Shown piece by piece: positions 16,033 to 20,308 of a stretch of 20,308 bases of DNA. The translations under genes and the position numbers were made by a program. The notes under the pieces are model-generated. The model was not told the DNA's origin. It ran no database searches and saw nothing but the letters and a program-made list of their open reading frames with translations. Source of the DNA: JAGNLA01 sp964639885. GTDB lineage: Bacteria; Caldisericota; Caldisericia; JAAYUI01. The stretch is taken from NCBI GenBank assembly GCA_964639885.1, contig CAZXEH010000031.1:1-20308 (forward strand), written 5' to 3'. Each line of letters starts with the position of its first letter. Position 1 is the stretch's first letter.

Positions 16033-16314
16033 ATGACCATTTTGGAAAAACTTCAGAGATACCAGCAGGCATCAGACCTGCTCCTTTCAATTCCCGGATT
16101 TGGCTGGCCTGAAACCAGCCTTGGCCTGTGTGTCGAGGAGCCATCACAAAAAGAAGCAGGCAACAGAGTCGTTCAATGCTGGTACATCAAGGATATCGGC
16201 TGGACTGTGGTCGAGCTTGAAAGCTGGAACGAAAACGGGGAGAGGATGAGCTCCAAGGTTGAACACGAAGGCATCACCGCAACGCAGGCGGCTGCAATAC
16301 TCGGGGAGTCCTGA
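16033..16314 (+). CDS. Small late-operon protein of unknown function
   Basis: The 93-residue acidic product has AAGGAGGAA just before its ATG. It contains SIPGFGWPETSLGLCVEEPS and a central WYIKDIGWTVVELESWNENG region that looks like a small beta sheet, with a helix at the end (TATQAAAILGES). No membrane segment, signal peptide or catalytic motif is seen. It is coupled to the next gene by TGATG. Location suggests a tail-tip accessory or an attachment-protein chaperone, but the family is not recognised. Confidence 0.6.
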   Translation: MTILEKLQRYQQASDLLLSIPGFGWPETSLGLCVEEPSQKEAGNRVVQCWYIKDIGWTVVELESWNENGERMSSKVEHEGITATQAAAILGES

Positions 16315-17042
16315 TGTCCGAATCGGCAACAGTCATCCAGGTCATCGCCGAAGCGACCAGACTCTGGGCTGAGATCCAACATGAGATGATGCCCGGTGAG
16401 GGTGAGCTGGCAAAGGTTCTGGAAACAAGATTCACAGAATTCTCAGACAAATTCGATGAGCTTTTGTCTGAACTTGCAGGGTTGTCAAACCAGTTCAGTG
16501 GCGCAATTGCACAAAATCTGAACCCTTATACGGTTCCTATGTATCTGCACATTCATGCAGCAATCCCTCGAAAATCAGACGGATATGAAAAGCTTGCCAT
16601 CCCAAATCAGAACAACAACAATGATGACAATGGGTTCATAACAGGCAGAGGCAGGATTCACTGTCTTGGACTGGCCGGATCGTTTTCACCTTCCGCCATT
16701 GCCATGACCATTAAGCAATACAGGTCTGACGAGTCGCTTTCAAGACAGGAAACAAACTGGACAGTGCCAGTCTGTTTAGGAGATATTGTGCCAAACGGTC
16801 AGGCCTACGGTGGTGAGTTCAACAGCGCCTACGCCTGGATCGCCTATGCTTCACCGCTTCCACAGCCGCCGTCCCATTGCTCCGGTCTCTATCCTTACTT
16901 TGAAAAGTTCGGATACAACCCCAACACACACTACACCAGATTCTACGTCACCTGCACACCGGTAGGGAAATTCTGGTCGGCAGCCTGTGTCTGGGAATCA
17001 GAGTATTCACACAGCTCAATCATCTGGAGGGACGAACAATGA
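16314..17042 (+). CDS. Unrecognised late protein, possible receptor-binding or fibre subunit
   Basis: The 242-residue protein has an N-terminal helical part (about 1-70, including ATRFTEFSDKFDEL-like heptads: LETRFTEFSDKFDELLSEL) that could trimerise. It is followed by a beta-rich, aromatic part with five cysteines (for example RIHCLGLAG, PVCLGDIV, HCSGLYPYF, YVTCTPVG, SAACVWES). The stretch NQNNNNDDNG (about 98-107) is a polar linker. This coiled-coil plus compact C-terminal layout is common in short fibres, but no family is recognised. It is coupled by TGATG upstream and ATGA downstream. Confidence 0.6.
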   Translation: MSESATVIQVIAEATRLWAEIQHEMMPGEGELAKVLETRFTEFSDKFDELLSELAGLSNQFSGAIAQNLNPYTVPMYLHIHAAIPRKSDGYEKLAIPNQNNNNDDNGFITGRGRIHCLGLAGSFSPSAIAMTIKQYRSDESLSRQETNWTVPVCLGDIVPNGQAYGGEFNSAYAWIAYASPLPQPPSHCSGLYPYFEKFGYNPNTHYTRFYVTCTPVGKFWSAACVWESEYSHSSIIWRDEQ

Positions 17043-17743
17043 CTGGCAAATCAATAGTTGCCTGGGCACAATGCAGACAAGCCAGAGGGCAGATCAAACT
17101 TTTTACCGGCTGGGCCGACGGGATTGTGACAGCTTCCCTTGAATCGGCAATTCACGATGCAGTCGTCTGGAAAGAGGATTTGAGGACGATGATGAACAAC
17201 ACATCAAGCGACGTTTCAAATGCAGTCATGATGGCAACCAACTCAGGCACATCCTCTGGCGAGCACATTCCAAAACCGTGGCTTCACGGAGAGCTTTCGG
17301 TCACTCATCAGTGGCAGAGGATGGTTTCTGTCTCAGGGTTCACAAATATCTACGGAATATCGATCTCCTGCCTGCCCGATTCTGCTTCTCCACCAACTCC
17401 GGCACCTGACCCGACAGCGCCAATGAGTTCGATTGTCCTGCAAACTGCAGCCTACAACCCGCCTGATCTTTATCAGGTTGACGACATGGGCTGGCCAAGG
17501 TTTGACATCACACAGACGATGTGGCTTGGCAAGCGCGATAAACCGGTGACACCGATGGCTGTTCCGTGGACGATTGCCCAGGACATGAGCTGTTTTCCGT
17601 CACAGTGGGAAACCCAGTCCTGGAACGTCAACATCCCGATTGCCAAACACCTGCTACCACCGTCTGGACTCTCGATCTGGGGCTACTGGAATTCTCTGAC
17701 ATTTCCAAGACTCAAGGTCAAGCTGATCACAGCTCCAATCTAG
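17039..17743 (+). CDS. Unrecognised late protein, possible tail-tip or adhesin subunit
   Basis: The 234-residue protein begins GKSIVAWAQCRQARGQIKLF and includes a proline-rich linker SASPPTPAPDPTAP (about 115-128) between two tryptophan-rich beta-like parts. The second half has MGWPRFDITQTMWLGKRDKP and LSIWGYWNSLTFPRLKVKL. No membrane segment, signal peptide or enzyme motif is visible, so it is not an obvious holin or lysin. It starts by ATGA overlap with the previous gene, implying linked expression and possibly a complex. Function is unknown. Confidence 0.58.
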   Translation: MTGKSIVAWAQCRQARGQIKLFTGWADGIVTASLESAIHDAVVWKEDLRTMMNNTSSDVSNAVMMATNSGTSSGEHIPKPWLHGELSVTHQWQRMVSVSGFTNIYGISISCLPDSASPPTPAPDPTAPMSSIVLQTAAYNPPDLYQVDDMGWPRFDITQTMWLGKRDKPVTPMAVPWTIAQDMSCFPSQWETQSWNVNIPIAKHLLPPSGLSIWGYWNSLTFPRLKVKLITAPI

Positions 17744-17763
17744 TCTGGATGAACATCATCTGA

Positions 17764-17786
17764 GGGCATGGCTTGGGGTCATGCCC
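17764..17786 (+). terminator. Hairpin after the fibre-region genes, weak terminator or leader structure
   Basis: GGGCATG (17764-17770) pairs with CATGCCC (17780-17786) across a 9-base loop. TGTTTT follows, then the GGAGG of the next gene. The T-run is short, so termination would be partial. Like the hairpin at 10454, it stands between a stop codon and a ribosome binding site. Confidence 0.45.
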
Positions 17787-17802
17787 TGTTTTGGAGGATT
17801 TT

Positions 17803-18108
17803 ATGAACGAATTTGATTTTGGCAGATTTTTGGGGATGCAGAGTCTTGAGGGTGAACAGCAACCAGTCTTCAGGGTGGCACTAAAACAAAAACGCAGACG
17901 CACAAAGATTCCGGAAATTTACAACTATCCGGGCAAGACCATCGAGATCAGGCGAAATTGTGACAGCTGCTGGAAAGTTGCACAGCTCCGGGTGGGCTCC
18001 GACCTTGCCTGGATCGACGGACAACCGGTCGTGCTCCCCATGCCTGTGATCCTTGTGGAGGGGGAGGTGATGTTACCAACTCATATTTGTAAAGAGATAC
18101 AGTTGTGA
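17803..18108 (+). CDS. Small late protein of unknown function, last gene before the AT-rich segment
   Basis: GGAGG ends six bases before ATG 17803. The 101-residue product has a basic stretch LKQKRRRTKIPE (about 28-39) and a small CxxC (RRNCDSCWK) in the middle, with a hydrophobic VVLPMPVILVEG near the end. The last dozen codons (LPTHICKEIQL) fall where base composition shifts to AT-rich, so the natural C-terminus may have been replaced by the cargo junction. No family is recognised. Confidence 0.55.
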   Translation: MNEFDFGRFLGMQSLEGEQQPVFRVALKQKRRRTKIPEIYNYPGKTIEIRRNCDSCWKVAQLRVGSDLAWIDGQPVVLPMPVILVEGEVMLPTHICKEIQL

Positions 18109-18380
18109 AAAAACCAAATATAACTTGGGTTAAATGGGTTGATATTATGTATAGACTGTGGTACAAATCAATCATGAGAAATGATTCAAATAAACAAATT
18201 GGAAATGACCTTAGGTTACCCTCAAAGGAAGAAATCAGATTTGTTTTTAATAAAATTAAAACATCTAAATATAAATATTCAGTAAAAAAGATCGAAACAA
18301 TTAACTCATTTGTCTCGAATTCGACATCAGGGGGGAAAGATGGGATCATGGTTAGAGATTTTAAACGAGATAAACAGTAA
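18105..18380 (+). CDS. Doubtful small protein in the AT-rich segment
   Basis: A GTG-started frame of 91 codons overlaps the previous stop (GTGA) and runs 41 bases into the protease gene. The product is lysine-rich and basic (KKPNITWVKWVDIMYRLWYK at the start) without a recognised domain. In AT-rich DNA a lysine-rich open frame can occur by chance, and no good ribosome binding site precedes it. If it is not a gene, this stretch (18109-18339) is a leader for the protease gene. Confidence 0.35.
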   Translation: MKKPNITWVKWVDIMYRLWYKSIMRNDSNKQIGNDLRLPSKEEIRFVFNKIKTSKYKYSVKKIETINSFVSNSTSGGKDGIMVRDFKRDKQ

Positions 18381-19275
18381 AGGATCAACATTTGATATTG
18401 TTAGAAGAAGGTACATTAAAGAAGTATCTCAACTAACCAATAGAAATACTATTGCCTATTATAGTGGTTTTTGTCAAAAAAATATTCCAGCATTTGATCA
18501 AATGATATGTGATGATGATATGAATGGTTTTATGACCACCATTAAAGGAATGAGTGACAGAGACAAAGGTTTAAACTTAATCATTCATACGCCTGGAGGT
18601 TTTATAAGTTCTGTAGAACAAATAGTACAGTATTTGAAAAAAAAATTTAACAACAATATTTATGTTTATGTTCCACATGTCGCTTATTCAGGTGGAACCT
18701 TAATGGCAATTGCTTCAAAAAAGATTTTTATGGGAGATCATTCAAATTTAGGTCCTGTAGATCCACAAACTGAGAATGGGAGCGCATTCGATATCGTAAC
18801 AGAAATTAGAAAAGCTAAAGAAGAGATTGAAAATGACGAAAAAAAGGCACTATTTTGGCAACCTATTATTGCTAAATACAATATTGGATTAGTTGAGAGA
18901 TGTAATAAAAGTATTCTAAGAGTAAGGGAGTTAGTGAAGAGTTATTTGATAAGTAATATGTTTTCAGAAGAACAGAATTCCGATATTATTGATAATATTA
19001 TTGTTGAATTAGTAGACAATGCCTTAAAAAATGAGCATTCGCAACCTTTCAATGTTGACAAATGTAGGAGTATGGGTCTTAAAGTTGGTGGATTAGAAGA
19101 AGAACCTCTTTTACAGGATGCGATATTAAGCCTACACCATTGCTATACAATTACTTTTCAGAATACGCCGGCATTGAAAATTATTGAAAATGATATAGAT
19201 CAGTCGTATATAAAAATACAAACTCAATTTGTCCAGATACCCTCTCAACTCAAAGAACCACCCGATAAAAAGTAA
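18340..19275 (+). CDS. SDH-type Clp-fold serine protease (cytoplasmic)
   Basis: The 311-residue protein matches the serine dehydrogenase proteinase (SDH_sah, ClpP/SppA-like) family. LIIHTPGGFISSVEQIVQYL (about 80-99, oxyanion-hole type HTPGG) is followed by VPHVAYSGGTLMAIASKKIF with the candidate nucleophile Ser at about 117. MGDHSNLGPVDPQ (about 131-143) comes next, in the expected order. There is no signal peptide or membrane helix. AGGGGGGAAAG lies directly before ATG 18340; an upstream TTG at 18310 would bury this site. The DNA is strongly AT-rich, unlike the virion genes and the right flank, which suggests separate acquisition. Its role could be accessory cargo such as defence or lysogenic conversion, which is inference. 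Confidence 0.82.
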   Translation: MGSWLEILNEINSKGSTFDIVRRRYIKEVSQLTNRNTIAYYSGFCQKNIPAFDQMICDDDMNGFMTTIKGMSDRDKGLNLIIHTPGGFISSVEQIVQYLKKKFNNNIYVYVPHVAYSGGTLMAIASKKIFMGDHSNLGPVDPQTENGSAFDIVTEIRKAKEEIENDEKKALFWQPIIAKYNIGLVERCNKSILRVRELVKSYLISNMFSEEQNSDIIDNIIVELVDNALKNEHSQPFNVDKCRSMGLKVGGLEEEPLLQDAILSLHHCYTITFQNTPALKIIENDIDQSYIKIQTQFVQIPSQLKEPPDKK

Positions 19276-19328
19276 ACCATTTATCAACGCCAATTCCTTA
19301 TGACCCGTGAAATAGCCTCTGTTAAAAC

Positions 19329-19356
19329 TTGACTTCATGTACACGCATTGTACAAT
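19329..19356 (+). promoter_or_regulatory. Toxin-antitoxin promoter
   Basis: TTGACT (19329-19334) and TACAAT (19351-19356) are separated by 16 bases. Transcription would begin near 19363, a few bases before the antitoxin start at 19377. The -10 box overlaps the middle TGTACA palindrome. Confidence 0.72.
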
Positions 19357-19365
19357 CATTGTACA
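19338..19365. promoter_or_regulatory. Triple TGTACA operator with 11-base period
   Basis: TGTACA occurs at 19338, 19349 and 19360, exactly 11 bases apart. The last two sit in near-identical 11-mers, CATTGTACAAT and CATTGTACATG. One helical turn per site puts all three palindromes on one DNA face across the spacer, -10 box and start region. This fits cooperative autorepression by the antitoxin or the toxin-antitoxin complex. Confidence 0.72.
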
Positions 19366-19376
19366 TGGAAAAAGTG

Positions 19377-19649
19377 ATGAAAATAAAAGATTTGGGTATC
19401 TCAACGGCAAGATCAAGGATCACAAAAATCCCGTCAGAAATCTCGGGCAAGAGCGAAGTTCTGAGGGTTACAAGCAACAACAAACCGGTTCTTGCGCTGC
19501 TCAGCTGGGAGCTGTTTGATTCGATGGTTGAGACGATTGAAATTCTCGCTGACACCGAGTTGATGGCCATGCTGTCCAAATCTGAAAAACAGATGACCGA
19601 TGGCGAAACTGTCTCGTGGGATGAAGCCAAATCCATCCTTTCCAAATGA
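19377..19649 (+). CDS. Antitoxin, Phd/YefM family
   Basis: The 90-residue product starts MKIKDLGISTARSRITKIPS. The part SEVLRVTSNNKPVLALLSWE (about 25-44) follows the Phd/YefM pattern of a strand pair followed by a 'pvavLmsweeyeSl' helix. The C-terminal acidic tail (ETVSWDEAKSILSK) is the usual toxin-binding region. ATG 19377 is chosen. The in-frame ATG at 19365 would be almost leaderless, and the TTG at 19329 is the promoter -35 box itself. The stop overlaps the toxin ATG (ATGA). It should bind the TGTACA sites and repress its own promoter. Confidence 0.83.
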   Translation: MKIKDLGISTARSRITKIPSEISGKSEVLRVTSNNKPVLALLSWELFDSMVETIEILADTELMAMLSKSEKQMTDGETVSWDEAKSILSK

Positions 19650-19936
19650 GCCAGTGGAAAGTACAGCTCACGAAAGTTGCCCTTGATTGTCTGGCAGATA
19701 TCCGCGACGGAAACTCGACCGCTTTTTCAAGAATAAAAAAGGCAATTGACAGGCTTCAGGAAAACCCCGAGGCGGTAGGCAAGAGATTGACCGATCCGCT
19801 CTCAAGATTTTGGAGAGCCAGAGTAGGCGAATACAGAATAATTTATAAAATAGAAAACCAGATAATTACAGTGACAATCATTTATGTTGGTCACCGCAGG
19901 GAAGTCTATACCAAGATCAAAAGGATGCTGGGTTAA
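19646..19936 (+). CDS. Toxin, RelE/ParE superfamily
   Basis: The 96-residue protein has the complete small RelE/ParE layout. Two helices contain CLADIRDGNSTAFSRIKKAI. The segment KRLTDPLSRFWRARVGEYRI carries the typical 'lsgfwRaRvGdYRiiY' strand. The end is IIYVGHRREVYTKI with the 'vghRrdvY' motif. Candidate RNA-contacting residues are Arg in RARVGEYR, His and Arg in GHRREVY, and the final Tyr. Most such toxins cut mRNA in the ribosome; a gyrase-poisoning ParE activity cannot be ruled out from sequence. It is translationally coupled to the antitoxin and converges on the minus-strand genes with only seven bases between. Confidence 0.88.
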   Translation: MSQWKVQLTKVALDCLADIRDGNSTAFSRIKKAIDRLQENPEAVGKRLTDPLSRFWRARVGEYRIIYKIENQIITVTIIYVGHRREVYTKIKRMLG

Positions 19937-19943
19937 CAAACGA

Positions 19944-20051
19944 TCACGGTATCAAATTCACCGACGCCGAATGCCCCACAATCCTGAAAATAACAATCAA
20001 AGCCAGGAACAAAAAAAGAATCAGAATTGGAAAAACAACAGTCCTTTTCAT
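19944..20051 (-). CDS. 35-residue single-span membrane protein
   Basis: Directly after the polyferredoxin stop (TAGATG), ATG at 20051 opens 35 codons: MKRTVVFPILILFLFLALIV, then IFRIVGHSASVNLIP. Basic residues before a roughly 18-residue hydrophobic helix predict an N-in membrane span. GGAAAGGAG within the end of the upstream gene can serve as the binding site. A longer open frame in another phase across the same bases (20136-19933) is cysteine-rich without pattern and is judged not real. The likely job is a small partner of the iron-sulfur protein, by context only. Confidence 0.5.
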   Translation of the reverse strand: MKRTVVFPILILFLFLALIVIFRIVGHSASVNLIP

Positions 20052-20308
20052 CTAGTTCCACTCCTTTCCGGCAAAGGTGAACACGAGCGAGTTGGAAATC
20101 TCGCAGGCATCGACGCATTTTGCACACAGGATGCAACGCCTGAATTCAATTTTTGTTGAAGGCGTCAGATTGCAAGGGCATGCAGCGTCGCACAGGCCAC
20201 AACTTGTGCACTCACGACCAGCCTCCTTTGACTTGGAAATCCTGGTCATTCCGGCAAGAGCCACCACACCGACAAAACCGCCAAGTGGACAGATGTAGTT
20301 GCAGGCGA
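20052..20308 (-). CDS. Membrane-associated 4Fe-4S (NapH/polyferredoxin-like) protein, N-terminus outside the window
   Basis: Eighty-five complete codons are visible, entering from the right edge. The start of the visible part, ACNYICPLGGFVGVVALAGM, is the 'CxxxCPLG' motif of NapH/CcoG-type membrane ferredoxins next to a hydrophobic stretch. Two 4Fe-4S motifs follow: CTSCGLCDAACP and CILCAKCVDAC. Such proteins pass electrons at the membrane to or from reductases. The stop TAG touches the ATG of the small membrane protein. Codon use resembles the left-flank gene, and it is taken as cellular DNA outside the phage cluster. The specific redox partner cannot be told. Confidence 0.82.
   Translation of the reverse strand, partial: ACNYICPLGGFVGVVALAGMTRISKSKEAGRECTSCGLCDAACPCNLTPSTKIEFRRCILCAKCVDACEISNSLVFTFAGKEWN

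Noticed and set aside
19329..19376. TTG start for a longer antitoxin
   Set aside because: The TTG is the -35 box of the promoter, and the added codons run through the TGTACA operator array, so they cannot be in the mRNA.
2552..20051. Attachment-site repeats or a tRNA gene marking integration
   Set aside because: By eye I found no tRNA-like cloverleaf and no direct repeat of convincing length shared by the spacers at 2552-2735 and 18060-20050. A self-comparison of the window with wider flanks would decide.
19933..20136. Minus-strand 67-codon frame overlapping the polyferredoxin end
   Set aside because: It overlaps both the real 4Fe-4S gene and the membrane-protein frame in another phase, and its cysteines show no CxxCxxC spacing.
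1..20308. CRISPR array or insertion sequence
   Set aside because: No regularly spaced direct repeats and no transposase-like protein or terminal inverted repeats were seen.

Overview
The window holds a compact tailed-phage virion gene cluster (about 2.7-18.1 kb, all on the + strand) between cellular-looking genes that are read leftward. The organism cannot be named from sequence alone. It is a bacterium with strong GGAGG-type ribosome binding sites, roughly half G+C, and frequent AGG/AGA arginine codons. The left flank encodes a large exported beta-propeller protein ending in copper-amine-oxidase-N-type stalk repeats. The right flank encodes a membrane-type 4Fe-4S protein. Both suit an anaerobic, perhaps thermophilic, deep-branching bacterium; this is inference.

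Layout: 1-2551 (-), exported propeller protein, cut by the left edge. 2552-2735, a divergent control region in which two copies of one 18-bp palindrome (TATAGTA-N4-TACTATA) each cover the -10 box of one of two back-to-back promoters. 2736-8661, packaging and head genes: large terminase, portal, protease with scaffold-like tail, HK97-fold capsid, and head-tail joining genes. 8674-14206, tail genes: tail tube protein, assembly chaperone with a -1 ribosomal frameshift site, tape measure, hub. No sheath gene is seen, so a siphovirus-like non-contractile tail is expected. 14206-18108, baseplate or fibre genes and four unrecognised late genes. Genes follow each other with ATGA or TGATG overlaps, so the cluster reads as one late operon.

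18105-19275 is visibly AT-rich cargo encoding an SDH-type Clp-fold serine protease and possibly a small upstream protein. 19329-19936 is a Phd/YefM-RelE/ParE toxin-antitoxin pair with its own promoter and a triple TGTACA operator. 19944-20308 (-) holds a 35-residue membrane protein and the end of a polyferredoxin.

The most notable points are: (i) a complete -1 frameshift signal in the tail chaperone gene; (ii) an in-frame amber codon inside the tape measure gene, with the conserved-looking C-terminal part open beyond it; (iii) one small beta-rich domain inserted in three virion proteins (capsid, tail tube, fibre); (iv) the paired operators; and (v) no visible integrase, replication, lysis or small-terminase gene although cellular-type genes lie on both sides. 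Point (v) makes a gene-transfer-agent-like or domesticated element a real alternative to an ordinary prophage.
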